Assembly: GCA_963922205.1 (NCBI GenBank) | Contig: CAWUHX010000257.1 | Span: forward strand, 186,001-250,000 | Direction: 5' to 3' | DNA from: Romanomermis culicivorax | Taxonomy: Eukaryota > Nematoda > Enoplea > Mermithida > Mermithidae | Length of the DNA: 64,000 bases | Part shown: in pieces, positions 53,032-64,000 of the stretch | How positions within the stretch are numbered: the first letter of the stretch is position 1 | Layout: each line of letters opens with the position of its first letter | Notes under the pieces: generated by a model | Database searches by the model: none | Told to the model about the DNA's origin: nothing | What the model saw: only the letters and a program-made list of their open reading frames with translations | Position numbers and translations under genes: made by a program

Positions 53032-53978
53032 TTGCCCACTGTCCAGCATCAACCTCAATATGCTTTAAATACGATTGTGCCCAACAGTCATGAGCAGTTT
53101 AACCGCCAGTACATCTTTGACCTACTCATTCCTGATACGGGCAGCATTTCAAAAATTGCATCACCAAAAAGCAATGACACGTTGAAATCAACACCCCTAC
53201 CAGAAAACAATAAAATTGTCCAGAAACGTAAACATACTGGAACCAGTGAGATGTCTAAATCTGAACCAGCATACAAAAAGGACTGCCCGAAGTTTTCAGT
53301 GTTGCATGACCCCACCACAGACCCCTACACATTCGGTCAGTGAAAAACTTTTCTTTCTATCCCCAAAGCAAGGAAAAATCGTAAAATTCATTTTGTAGCT
53401 AGCATTTTTCAAACTAAAAGTAGTGGTATCAGCAGTTACATCACAAACATTGTCAGCAAGCCCCAAATCCCCCATTCTGATACATGCATTGGCCCTGTTT
53501 CTTGTCTCTTTCCAGGGAAAAATTCACCTAACCAATCTCACTCTCCCATTCAAGTCAAACAAAAACAGCTCAATACATTCACACCAGTTAAAGGCAAAGT
53601 AGATTTGACCAAGAGTGACTTGAATGAATGGAAAAAGCTGAGCTAATAGATTTCTTATCCAAATACCCTGCCCTTTACACTGAATCAAAAATGCATGTGA
53701 GTCGCAGGACACTTGTCTCATACAGCATTTAGACGAATAATTGTAAACACAGCTGCAGACCCCCTTTTCGAAAACCACCAAAAGCAAAATGGATAATCAC
53801 ACGAAAAGTTGAGCAACTTAAGAAAGCTGATACTATCAGTCAAAGCAATTCCCATTCATATACAACCAGCAGGTCAATCATCCAGACAAAATCCCCATTT
53901 CCACTATTTCTTCAAGTCTTTGACCTGACAACCCTCGAACCCGTTGAACGAGGACATTCAACTTTGGAAGGAGGGAAA
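53032..53978 (+). pseudogene. Gypsy pol stub and 3' internal region
   Basis: 53032-53343 contains LLIPDTGSIS, which may be a remnant of the protease DTG site. Around 53625-53690 one frame reads KAELIDFLSKYPALYTESK, the segment that precedes the reverse transcriptase in gypsy pol, but it breaks off. Only a short EPVERGHSTLEGG-like tail is left before the polypurine tract at 53966-53978. The deletion of reverse transcriptase and integrase lies between about 53850 and 53930. Confidence 0.55.
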
Positions 53979-54806
53979 CGTAATGTAGATGCTAATGCAT
54001 CATTGTAAATTCATAATGTACAGTATGTGTATTTTATTACTCTATATAAATTTATTCTATAACTCATCATCTCAAGGATGTCTGAGTTTTCCTATATTGA
54101 CACCCTGGTAAATTCATCTGAAGTACTTTGTTTTGAACATTCTTGTAGCCAAAATCCATTAGTAACCCAATTAAGAATCGATGCATAATAATTCCACACA
54201 TCCCCACCTGGTCCTATAACCCACTCGAGTCACATATAGATACACATTCCCAAGAAATACAGTATCCCCCCAGAGGTGTAAAAACACCTGCCCGTGTAGG
54301 AAATACAGAAACCCCGACCCAGACACAAGATTTAGGTAGAACACAAATCAAAAACAGAAAAACATACAAAAACTATAAAAATGTAGGCGTGGCTAAGCAT
54401 ACAGTAAAATAAAGCATGTAAGTGTGGAAGTTAAGCATGAGTTAAAGCATAAAGGTGTGGCGATAGAAGCATACAGTAAATAGGAGCTGGTAAGCGAAGC
54501 AAACATTGGTTAGGAAAGCAAGGCAGAAGCAGACCTCCCATGGTGTGAAGGCCTGGCCTAAAAAAGTGGTATAGAAGGCAAAGAAAGTGTGAAATATGCA
54601 GATTCAATTGGTTTGTCTTTTAATAAGTGCCTGTGGAAGCTAAATTTGTGTATTGTGTACTGTCGATTCCTAAGAAAGCATTTGATGATATTTTATTCAT
54701 TTGTTATTGTATCGTTCGTATTATTTTCTGTATAATCTACTGTGTGCCGCCCATGGATGTTTTGTTGACTCAAGTAAAAAGTATAGGGTAGAAAACGGGC
54801 ATTACA
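53979..54806 (+). repeat. 3' LTR
   Basis: Starts CGTAATGTAGATGC (first base changed from T) and ends GGGCATTACA. It has about 44 more bases than the 5' LTR, including an ATACACATTC insertion. Confidence 0.9.
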
Positions 54807-54810
54807 GATG

Positions 54811-55428
54811 TAGTTGTTTTTTTAATTTATCTTGCACAACCCGAAATTTGGTTGCTGTGTGCAAAAAAAGCCTGATTGTAGCCCAAAATTGAACTAAAAT
54901 GTGAAGTTCCTGAACAATTCTATAAAGTCATTTTAATTCTCCATACCCATAATTGGGAGGGGGGAGTTAGGGAGACAACCACCCCCAAATTCTTCGAACC
55001 ATTTATCCAAATGTTGGGACCTTCGCCACCAACTCAAAATTTATAGACAATGAAAGTTGAACACACTCTATAGGATATTTTTCAAGTGTACCAACACCAG
55101 GGCCAAGAGCCAGCATACAAATCCGCCACAAGACCCCAGAACAGATTCAAATCTAGACTCTTTTTCCCGAACTCACGAAGCTCCAAAAATTGAGTCCGTG
55201 AGAAGATCCATCCAGCAATGTCTTTATTGGAGTAGCATAAAAATGTTTAGGCCTTGGTGCCAAATTTTGCAATGATTTTTTGGTCCGGCAAACTACAATT
55301 AAAAAACCAGCACTAATTTCTACTTGGACTCAGAGTGTTTCAATCACTTGCAAGTGGAATTTTTTTTTGAAGTTTGCAGTAAGATTTTGGGAAAATAACC
55401 GAGAAATTTTTTCTTTTCGTCAAAATCG
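54811..55428. other. Spacer between the LTR element and the solo LTR
   Basis: A possible decayed CATAC-family end (CATACCCATAATTGGGAGG, 54942) and repeat-like TTTTGGGAAAATAACCGAG (55385) are present. The open frame 55057-55275 has no recognisable content. Confidence 0.3.
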
Positions 55429-56278
55429 TGTAACATCCATGCTAACACATAAATGTAAATACATATTGTACACTATGTGATATCCATTATTAAATATAAA
55501 TTCATCTCATCATCTATCGTCTCAAGGGTGTCTGGAATTCACACCCAAACATTCCTATTAATTTATGTGAAGTACTTTATTTTGATCATCCCACACCCCA
55601 GTAGTCGTTATTGACCCAATTAAAGATGCTAATTAATTTGCACATCGGCAGCTAGTCCCCTAGAATCTACACAAAAGTCACATTCGGCAGCTATATTAAT
55701 TCTCCATAAATAAACCGTAAACACACCTGCACATAGTAAAAAGTAGAAGCCCCACCAGACACTAGTCTCAAGTGAAACAGTAGCATGGTCCCTGCAAAAA
55801 CATGTATACACAGAGGAAATAGATATAGAAGCATGCACAGAAGCACAGAGGCGTGGTTAAGTCCACTGTAGGCAAGGAAGCAAGCATAAGAGAAACATGA
55901 AAGCATACAGTACCAGAAAAGCATTGGAAGGCGTGGCTAAACAAGCAAAGTGAAAGAAGGAAGAAGCAGCTATTGGCGGAAGGAGATTTCGGAAACGGAC
56001 CTCCCACGAGCCAAGGGAGTGGCTAAAAGAAGCAGTATTTAAAGAGAAGCAAAGGGTGATTCCGTCAGAGTTTAAGGAGCATTTTAAAAGTGAGACTTGT
56101 GTTTTGTTGTGAAGCCAGCATATTGGTATAGTTTGTTGAGGAGGAAGCAATCGTCGATTTATCATTCGCCTCTTTTTGTCATATTATCATTCTGTTTATC
56201 GTCACCTGCGTCCCCGTGGACCATGTAAAGTGCAGTGTCGAGATCAAGTAAAAGTACAATTAGAATCTGGGTGTTACA
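55429..56278 (+). mobile_element. Solo LTR related to 50827-54806
   Basis: Starts TGTAACATCCATGC and ends GGGTGTTACA. Blocks shared with the neighbouring LTRs, in order, include CATCATCTATCGTCTCAAGG, GTGAAGTACTTTATTTTG and GATCAAGTAAAAGTAC near the end. No internal region follows, so it is a solo LTR left by recombination. Flanking bases (AATCG and ATCAT) do not form a clear TSD. Minus-strand open frames here are not genes. Confidence 0.78.
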
Positions 56279-56314
56279 ATCATCAAAAACAGCACAGGAT
56301 CAAGCATGTTGATG

Positions 56315-56560
56315 ATTAAAGCATCAGCTGAAATGACATTTTCTGACACCATGCTGATGGGAAAATTAAGAATGAATTGAAATCCAGCACCAAGCGCCTT
56401 CTATAGTTCAAAAAAATGCATCTCTGGGCTGGTAACCTGATAACCCAATCAAAAGGGGACAGGCTTCAAGTTCAAACCTGTAATTGGGGGGTTGGGGGAC
56501 TCACTCCTATACCCAACCCCCTATAAACTCGGCAAAATAGGAAAAAAAGTCTTTGAGAAA
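56315..56560. repeat. Fragments of repeat B and of a G-rich MITE
   Basis: ATGACATTTTCTGACACC, CAGCACCAAGCGCC and AAAAATGCATCTCTGG match 41395-41520. CAAACCTGTAATTGGGGGG (56473) looks like a CATACCTGTAATT left end. No right end is found. Confidence 0.45.
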
Positions 56561-56567
56561 ATTTTAG

Positions 56568-57500
56568 ACCTCCGCAAGCAAATAATTAGAGACGACCGAT
56601 TAGTATGCACATTATACATGAGAATAATAGCGCGGCACAGGTTGATTGATGCTTGCTCCAGATATATGAACAAAGGAGCAAAGCTCGTTGTTTTTATGAC
56701 TAGTTGATAAGAAGCATGCAGCAAATTTTTTCCAATTCAAGTGAAGACTGTTTTTGTTCTAATTTCAACGAATTTGTCTTGAAATTTCATGCAAGAATGT
56801 ATGGATTTTCGTGCAAGAATACACTATTAGCATATGAACTGACATGAAAAACATGAAACAACAGGTTTTCATGAAAAAATTAATTTCTCCAAAATTCTAC
56901 ATAAGATGCTGTACAACCTACATACATAATGCTTGTATTTACAGAAGCTTACAATTTTTTGAAAGTAAAATGATTTGTCAATGAAATGCTTGAAAAAGAT
57001 GTGTCAAAAAATATGTCATTAAAAATTATAAACTTTTACATTATTGACATGTACAATGAAAGTATGTAGTTCTTTATATATAAACAAAGCAAAAATATCC
57101 AATGAGACAGCTTCTGTTGAGTTCTAGGTGCATTGTTTGATTTTTATGGGTGCATTATGGTACACATCTGGGTGCATTGTTCGATTTTCATGTTTAGCTT
57201 ACTCTTTCTCTTCTTGTGTTTGACTGGTTTAGAATTAAATTTTGAATTTTACATGATCATGTTTTATTATTATTGCATGAAATTTCATGATAAAATCAAT
57301 GAAATTGGAACGAAAGCAGTTGGACTTGAATTGGAAAAGTTTTGCTGCACGCTTCTTATCAACTAGTCATAAAAACAACAAGCTTTGCTCCTTTGTTCAT
57401 ATATCTGGAGCAAGCATCAATTAATCTGCACCGTGCTATTATTCTCATGTATACTGTGCGTACTAATGGGTCATATTTAATAATTTTGTTGCTGGTAGTT
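56568..57500. mobile_element. Foldback element with ~235-bp inverted arms
   Basis: Left arm 56568-56802 and right arm about 57267-57500 are inverted copies at high identity: TTGATGCTTGCTCCAGATAT mirrors ATATCTGGAGCAAGCATCAA, and CTTGAAATTTCATGCAAG mirrors the GCATGAAATTTCATG region. The 465-bp loop has no meaningful ORF. The matching open frames in the two arms are the same DNA read twice. No TSD was found. Confidence 0.78.
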
Positions 57501-57629
57501 GGAAAATGTCGGAGAGCCCTTCCCCAAGATTGTGATAAGCCATATCTAGATTTAAATAGATGAGCAGGGTGCAGTGGGATGGATAAGACAAATCTCTTCA
57601 AAAAATACTAAACCACTAGTTGGGGATGT

Positions 57630-57900
57630 GGGATTTTACAGACAGGTAGCAGGCGGGGAAGTGAGACTATGGACGGGTAAACGTCATCCATAAAAATACT
57701 AAACACAGGCAGATAAATGTCACCTAACAAAAACGTACACTTGGACAGAAGACATCATCCACAAAAATGCTAATCACAGGTGGATAAACCTCGCCTAACA
57801 AATAATTACACTTGGACAGAAGACATCATCCACAATGCTGCTTTGGACAGAAGACTTCATCCACAAAGCTAAAACTGCTGTGGACAGAGGGACCTCATAG
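57630..57900. repeat. Tandem repeat GGACAGAAGACATCATCCAC
   Basis: Four to six diverged units, about 80 bp at the left shrinking to about 35 bp at the right, built on GACAGAAGAC(A/T)TCATCCACAA and CACAGGTGGATAAAC-like words. Confidence 0.7.
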
Positions 57901-58316
57901 ATGATAGAACAATTGTGTCGAGGGAAAAGAACACATGGGGACTTCACTATAACTTTCTTGCCAAAAAGATGGGCAAAAGAGAACAAGTATCAAATGACTG
58001 GAGGAAATTCTGGCAAAATTTAATTCTGATCCTTCTTTCCATTTTCTCTTTCATGAGGGTTTCAAAAGAGGGGTGGATTTGGAGCAGTCATACACATCAA
58101 AATCTGTTTCGCTTCTTCATAAGATCAGACATCTCATATGGTGTTTAGAGCACCATCGCAAGTCAATCAACCCTAAGTATGAAGTTTTACATATTCCGAT
58201 GAGTCAAGGCCAAATTCGTTTTCGAGCGTAATGAAGAATTTTAGCACTTGTTGATTTCAGGTCGAATTGTCTAATTTTTGTGGTGCTATCTTTTTACAGA
58301 TAGTTTTGATCCTCAT
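57901..58316. other. Non-coding DNA without recognised feature
   Basis: One plus-strand frame (57915-58148) has no family resemblance. No repeat partner was found. Confidence 0.25.
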
Positions 58317-59175
58317 TTAGTCATCAGTGAAAGATCTATTCAGCTGAGAAGGTGGAATAGACGGAAAATTAATTTGTGTCTTAGACAAATTTAGCATAGA
58401 GTTTCGGCTGAAATTTTGCCTTGGAACAACTATATTGCCTTCTTCACCAAATTCTCGAAAACTAATCTGATTTTTTCTTTTTGCTAGTGATATTTCGATT
58501 TTTTGATGATTTTGAAGATTGATCATAAGAGCTCGAAGGTCTCACAATATTTTATATTTTGGGAACTTTAGTTTTCATCAGCACTTTTTTCTGAACTTTT
58601 ATTGCTTCGATTTTAGTTTTATATTCTTCTATGAGTTTTCACTATTGCATCGCTAACGTGATGATTTCACTTGAGGCGTTAGTAGCGTCACTACAAAAAT
58701 TTATCATTTGGGCATCACATTTTTGCATTACGTTGATATATGTGATATTATCAAAGATTTTTTGAGCATCCTTTACCTTTGGTATGGGTTTCAGAAAATT
58801 GAATTTAATGTTTTGTGTTAAATTCTCGATGACTTTTGGTGACAGCAATTGTGATGTTTTTCTTGTTTTTCACAATGCAGAAGTTTGAAGAAGGTCCAAA
58901 TTATTATTATTATTGGATTCATCGAATAATGGTAGATTCATGTTTAAGGTTTGCTGCATGGCAGGCAAATCCTTAAAATAGTCAAAATTTTCGAAACTAC
59001 AGTCTTCTAAAGTTGCTAATTTTTTGTAGAAGCCTATTTCATAGCCCATAGCTGTTGAGCCTTGTGAATGGTTTTCTTCCATTTTTTGGGATGACTTCAG
59101 TAGTTTCACGGAATTATGTTTTTTCACAAATTTCAGTGTTTCCACAACTTTTAAACGAACTGGTATGGTCACCAA
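58317..59175 (-). pseudogene. Possible retrotransposon 5' region or gene fragment, unknown
   Basis: Three minus-strand frames in series: 59175-58870 (MEENHSQGSTAMGYEIGFYK, then FENFDYFKDLPAMQQTLN), 58848-58642 (PKVIENLTQNIKFNFLKP) and 58526-58317 (KRKNQISFREFGEEGN, ending LNRSFTDD). All have plausible amino-acid make-up, broken by shifts. Immediately upstream is ATTGGTGACCATACCA, resembling the primer-binding-like site of the LTR element at 51617, which hints at a gag-like origin. The family is not identified. Confidence 0.35.
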
Positions 59176-59738
59176 TACGACGTATTGCAGTTTAAATTTA
59201 CATGTGTAATGAAGATAGCAAGTGTAATGTAGTGGTGCGATTTGATGACAATGTAAGCATGTGTCATTCGTGAAAGATCAGCAAGTTCAATTCGAAAAGA
59301 TTGTGTCAAGAATACCAGAAAGACGTGGCTACTGTAGCCTGAAAAAATGATAAAAGATTTGTTTTTGTTGTGTGTCACTTTTCTGAGTGGCCGTTTATTT
59401 TTTATGTGGCATTTTTGTGAGAGGAGTGGTGTATCATATTTTTGTATCATAGTAAAATACAAACCAAACATATGTGCTAGATTGAGTCAAACTATTTGGA
59501 AAATAGTTTGAGTATTCAGGTTCAACTCCTTGAGGGGTAAGTTAGTGCATTCCGAGTTTCTGTATCCAAAAACCTTAAACAATTAAGGGAAGTTCCATGG
59601 ATTTATAATATAGCACTCTCTATGAGCCAGTAATTCTCCTGCATTTTACTACTTATGCGTAAATTCCTTCCAACACTCCTAGTGTTCTGATCTACAGTGT
59701 TCCGCACCCTTCTATTTCTGTTGGCATATGACAAATTG
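59176..59738. other. Possible LTR-like region between two divergent primer-site-like motifs
   Basis: ATTGGTGACCATACCA occurs on the minus strand at about 59162-59177 and on the plus strand at 59739-59754, pointing away from each other. If both are primer-binding sites, parts of two oppositely oriented LTRs lie between. The boundaries are not visible and the open frame 59169-59471 is unexplained. Confidence 0.3.
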
Positions 59739-60830
59739 GTGACCATACCAAAGTAAAGAAAAAACATCAAACCAAAAGAGGAATATAAAAGGCATCACTA
59801 TCATCATGAACGACCCTCATGGTCTAAAATTTGCCAACACAAAGATGATGACCACAATAGTAGAAAAAACAGAGAGTAGATGAATGAAAAAGAGTCCAAT
59901 GGGCAAGTGCCCTAAAATGCGATCAAATAGAACAAGACTTAGCTGAAAAAAAGAGTCAACAGCCTGCGGCGGCTGACTCAGAAAAAATGATAGACGAACT
60001 GAAAAGGAATTTATACACCAATATAAAATTTCTTAGTGGTGATTCACATGACTGAGAACCCCACCAGAACAACAGTACCCCAGTATAACTACCGCGCCTT
60101 TAAGGGCCCAAATCTTACAGTGAACTGCCAAAGATATAATAATCATAAATTACCTCAATCGAGCCCATTTGGAATTCGATCCAATGGTGTTGCAGCTAGC
60201 CAATACTGCTTCAAGACGACTAGCTCAAGATTTTCCTGACTATTTCCATCCATGATATTTGAGGAGAGATCTGCACTGCACTGAAGAGTTGACTGCAGTC
60301 CTCCTCAGCTGGATGTGCAACTATTACAAATATTATGGCCCCGAAAATATGATCTTCATTACACAGCTTACATTGTTCCTCTGTCATGCTCAACAAGCAT
60401 ATGAGTATAAAACAACTGACAATTCCTATTCAATGGCTGTTTGATACATTCTAACATGTTAAGCTGACATGAGAGCATTGAACTGTCCTGCAATAGAAGA
60501 AAAGAAAGAAATTGTCTGAAAAATCCATTGCAAATATCAGATTGCTATGGACATGCAAGCAGAATAGAAAAAGAAAAAGATTGCTACTGCACCGATCATA
60601 CCGGCTGTACGGCCTAAATTCCAGATGAAGCTGGGGCTGATAATTGGAACTGGTCTGAAGCAAGGCCAGACTGTTGGAATCCCAACATCTTTGGGTGCAG
60701 CTCAGTGAGCTCTCGCTCCACATGCACCCACAATCAACCAAGTACCACAAATGCCCATGCCATGTATTGGGAAATTGAGTAAAATGCCAGTGGAAGTCTT
60801 ACCCAAAAGTCCAGGCTTTCAGCTTAAATA
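59739..60830 (+). pseudogene. Degraded retroelement gag-like remnant
   Basis: After the primer-site-like ATTGGTGACCATACCAAAG comes ATGAACGACCCTCATGG (59805). Broken plus-strand frames follow, including TENPTRTTVPQYNYRAFKGP (60050), then in other frames VLQLANTASRRLAQDFPDY and LTAVLLSWMCNYYKYYG. The composition looks coding but stops and shifts are frequent. No zinc knuckle was found and the family is uncertain. Confidence 0.35.
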
Positions 60831-60892
60831 AAATTGAGAAAAATGCACACAAGTGCTACAGCAATGCTAAATGCATTTTCAACTAGTTATTC

Positions 60893-63800
60893 ATTGCACT
60901 AAAAATCTCTTTTTAGGATCTCTAAAAGCTAACACATTTTGATTCAAATCTACCGTGGTGGACATAATTTGAGGTCTACCTGGAGAATCTAATGCGTCAA
61001 TAGTAATGACATTAAGCTCAAGAGTAGAGATATGGCTAATAATATAGGGTCCGATATAGTCTACTTGTACTTTATTACCTTTCTTGGCATTTACTAGTAA
61101 CACAAGATTATTTACAGCGATCTTGCGATGTTTGGCTTTTTTATCACAGTAAGATTCGCTGGTGGTTGCAGCTTTTTCCCCATTTTCACTAACATTTTTA
61201 TAAAGATTTAGATTAGGCCCCATGAGTCTCTGTTGATTGGCATCATACTTCAAAGGGAGATTCAGATGTTTCATGCACTCATATCAAAAGTGATTGGAGG
61301 CTCATGAACTCACAACAGTTTGAAAGGAGAATGACTAGTAGAAGTGTGAGGAGTAGCATTATATGGGAAGACTGCATAGGGTAAGTTCCCAATTATCGGG
61401 GTCTTTCACAGTATAGCTTTTTAGCTGAGATTAAGGTTTGATTGAATCGCTCAACCATCCCAATGCACTGAGCATGATAAGCAGTAGTTTGAACTTCTCT
61501 AATTTTCAGTAGCTCACAAACATCTTGCATAAGTTTTGAGATGGAACAACTACCTTGATCAGAAAGCAGAAATTGAGGAGCTCCATGTTGAAGAATGACA
61601 TTGTGGACAAAACATTCCACAATAGAAGAGGTCTTCTGATTGGGGATAAGGTGAGCACTCACCCACTTGGTGAAGTAGTCTTGGAAAACAATTATGTAAG
61701 ATCTATGATCACCTACAGGAGAAATAATGACAATATCAGTTGCGACAATCTCAAATGGGTATGTTGGTTTGATAGGTATCAGAGGTCCAGGAGTAGGTAA
61801 TTTAGCTGTGGTTATCTGACGAATTTTACGAATTTCACAGCATCTTCCCTTTTGGCCACCAAAAATCGAGTTTTATCGCATCAAGGGTACAGTTAGGCCC
61901 TTGATGGTTCATAATTTTAGCAACATGGAATTGATGAAGAACAGTATCGACAAGCAGTGTTTTTTCTGCTATAGGGCAAATGAAATTTTTTTTGGCAAAG
62001 GAATTTGAGGTAGTCATTTGTACATGTACAAATGGCTCTTTCCCAGTTTAGAGAAGAAAATTTTGGGGATATGGTACAGAAAATATGCATTTTTATTGCG
62101 TTTTAAAAGTTCATGATCTCAAAATTTCCCCATCCTCTGTGCTGGTTGTCACTTTAATAATCAATATTATGTATTGCCTAATTCAGATGTGGCTTCCAGA
62201 ATGCCTACCCTCATCTATCATTTAATGTATAATAGTTTTCATCTCAAACATATTATTTCATGTTTTAAGTGGTAATCTTTTATATTTTATCGTAATATTT
62301 AATGAAGATTCACAGTTTTTCATTGGAACATTTCTTGAGAAAGATCAATATGTCAAGTCTAAACTTTTTGAAGCAGTTATTTCTTTCCATGAAATCAATT
62401 TGGGAGCTTCATGGAAGTAGTTTTCCCAAATTTCTACTCTTCCACACATATCTTTTCAACCAAGTCCATGAGAGTTAATGGACAAATTACTGGTTTAAAA
62501 ATTTTTTAAATAATACAATTCTAAAAATTATGACTTTTGAACACTAAATTTGAATTTAATTCTTGAAATAAATGTTTGAAAAATTGATTTTCCAGCATTG
62601 CCAAAGGTCAATACACAAAAAAATTTTCTGGTGCTTCACGCCAGAAAAATTCACATCTTTTTTAGGCTTTCACTTGTCATCATGATGAAATTGACCATCA
62701 GTTTATCATCTAATGCAAATTCATCATGCTATTGGATAGCTTTCTAGACTAATTGTTCCACAATGCTTGTAAATTAGATCTGAAAGTCCAAAATTTTGAT
62801 TTTTGCTCAATCTTAATGAATTTTTTTTGCAGTTATAAATAAAATTTGAAAATTACACTGATTAGGTCATTAGTCTTCGGCCATGACCTAGAGGAACAAA
62901 GGTTACTTATTTATACCTATTTTTGCTACATATAAATTGTACAAATGAAATATTGGCTGTTGTTTGTACATGTGCAAAGGGGTCATGTACAGAAAGAACA
63001 ACCCTGTAGACAAGTTTTGTAGGAACTTTGAGTTGTCTCCTTTCCTTAGACTAGACTTGCTGTAGAGTATACCATCTTCAATGAAAAAGCAAATAGGAGA
63101 TCTAAGGGGATTATCAGCAGTAAGAGCACTAATAATTTTAACTAATACAGGATGCTCATTTTAAAGTTGACTGATTTCAGCTGGTGGAGCAATAGAAAAA
63201 GGATCGACTGCCCCCAACTGGGGATCATCTTTTGACAAAGTTTGAGGGTTAGAGACAGTAATTTGAGTGTTTCCTAAAGTTTTAGCCATAGGGTGGGTAA
63301 CCACATCTAGGTGAGGTATATCATTTTCAGAAGTAACAGGTGGAGTGGTGTCTGGCCCTGCAGATAGTGAACAAATGTCATTAGAAGAAATTTGAGGTTT
63401 GTCAGAAGATCGGAAGTCTGATCTGGAGATATCTGAAGCAACTTGTTCAGTAGGACGGATAGATGCTAGTTTGTGAAGATCTTTGTGAGACAAGAAATCT
63501 GCACAAGCATTATCCTTTCCTTTGACATACTCAACTTTATATTCATAGTCTCGCAAGCTAATTGCAAAACATTGGAGCCTAGTGTTCCTCTGTTTTTCAT
63601 CTTCCAATTATTGTAAAGGATTGTGGTCAGTGCATACTATCACACCATGTCCATAGAGATAGTGATGGTACATGCAGAAACCATAAACAATAGTAAAACA
63701 CTCTCCTTCAGTAGTGCTATAGTGAGTTTCAGGGTCAGTTAAGACATGGCTATTATAAGCGATTATTCACTTATCCTCATTCTTGAAACAAGACTGCATC

Positions 63801-64000
63801 TACTGTCATTTTACTGGCATTGGTTTGGATGATAAATTGAGCTTTACTATTGTAAACAGGGTAATGCAGCAAAGGAGAAGATGTTAGAGTAATTTTGATA
63901 CCATCCAATGCTTGTCTTTGAAGATTAGTAACAGTGTAGGTCACATCGTTTTGGAGCAGCTCATAGAGTGGTGCTGATAAGGTAGCGAGTTTAGGAATAA
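60893..64000 (-). pseudogene. Ty3/gypsy pol (RNase H to integrase), interrupted, runs off the window
   Basis: Read right to left on the minus strand. At the window edge are the reverse-transcriptase end and RNase H (LATLSAPLYELLQNDVTYT, SSPLLHYPVYNSKAQFIIQT). RNase H continues at 63607-63400 (YEYKVEYVKGKDNACADFLS). A linker and the integrase N-terminal region follow (63150-62990, FFIEDGILYSKSS), then the inserted repeat 62035-62961. Next come the zinc-binding part ([15 protein letters not shown], later RCCEIRKI) and the integrase core: [17 protein letters not shown] (first Asp), [10 protein letters not shown] (second Asp), [17 protein letters not shown] (Glu). The C-terminal domain is at 61274-60893. 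Stops and frameshifts (for example near 61840, 61390 and 63605) make it non-functional. The 5' part lies beyond the window. Confidence 0.85.
62035..62961 (-). mobile_element. Repeat inserted in the gypsy integrase, flanked by an 18-bp duplication
   Basis: TTTGTACATGTACAAATGG (62016-62034) and TTTGTACATGTGCAAAGG (62963-62980) flank the insert as direct copies, and both encode the same PF-x-HVQ peptide of pol, so the host sequence is doubled. The body is the reverse complement of much of 24035-25144 (AGCTTCATGGAAGTAGTTTT, AAGATCAATATGTCAAG) and matches 39225-39800 without its MITE. It carries a degenerate GC palindrome (GGTGCTTCACGCC, 62631). Whether the duplication is a true TSD or partly terminal repeat is unclear. 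Confidence 0.6.

Larger units (their letters stand above)
50827..54806 (+). mobile_element. Ty3/gypsy LTR retrotransposon, internally deleted
   Basis: LTRs lie at 50827-51610 and 53979-54806, with a 4-bp GATG on both sides (50823-50826, 54807-54810). A primer-binding-site-like TGGTGACCGTGCCC starts 7 nt after the left LTR, and a polypurine tract GGAAGGAGGGAAA directly precedes the right LTR. Only about 2.4 kb lies between: a gag remnant, zinc knuckles and a stub of pol. The reverse transcriptase core, RNase H and integrase are gone. The LTRs differ at many positions and by small indels, so the insertion is not recent. Confidence 0.9.

Noticed and set aside
55629..56165. Leu/Phe/Cys-rich minus-strand open frames that look membrane-like
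   Set aside because: They lie entirely inside the solo LTR and overlap one another.

Overview
This is nuclear DNA of an intron-bearing animal, almost certainly an invertebrate that I cannot name. The evidence is a spliced cytosolic HSC70 gene with an EEVD tail, GT-AG introns, eukaryotic DNA transposons (hAT, Merlin), Ty3/gypsy LTR elements and a LINE 3' end. The non-coding DNA is AT-rich and dominated by mobile-element debris. Many elements can be delimited here by exact or near-exact 8-bp target-site duplications (TSDs).

Host genes, left to right. (1) A complete HSC70/HSPA8-type gene (2858-7912, +) has eight coding exons joining in phase to 649 codons. A three-level nest of transposons (1240-2793) ends 64 bp before its start codon. 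(2) A ZNHIT2-like zinc-finger HIT gene (+) has exon 1 at 14615-14936 and a phase-compatible exon at 28466-28676. The 13.5-kb intron between them is packed with transposons. (3) An unassigned terminal coding exon lies at 31353-31544 (+); it may be the end of gene 2 or of another gene. (4) A minus-strand gene of unknown function (35174-37035) has four exons joining in frame; its 5' end is unresolved. (5) A weak cysteine-rich exon candidate lies at 50537-50724.

Mobile DNA. A hAT element with a decayed ZNF862/KIAA1586-like transposase (18496-23264, TSD CTACGAGT) has CATACATGCAC-type ends. Similar ends and 8-bp TSDs occur on small elements at 1248, 1492, 3755, 25586, 28731, 39306 and 48197, which makes it the plausible helper of that family. 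A second MITE family starts CAGG(G/C)TTTTTT (14997, 16483 with a nested 16948 copy, 24035, 29738). A third starts CAGGGCCGTGCGCA (12244). A fourth starts CAGGGTTGG (1713, 38232). A Merlin (ISXO2-like) transposase with an open 265-codon frame (44434-45231, -) sits between mirror-image short-repeat arrays and inverted copies of a small ORF. The right third holds an internally deleted Ty3/gypsy element with both LTRs (50827-54806), a related solo LTR (55429-56278), foldback DNA, and a minus-strand gypsy pol (60893 to the window end) interrupted by an inserted repeat.

Other structure includes a ~97-bp minisatellite (10430-11075), a GGTTGGTT-type minisatellite at two places, and more than a dozen copies of a short GC palindrome (CCGGCGC-NNN-GCGCCGG followed by AAAATTTT) across the repeats. 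No tRNA, rRNA or CRISPR array was recognised.
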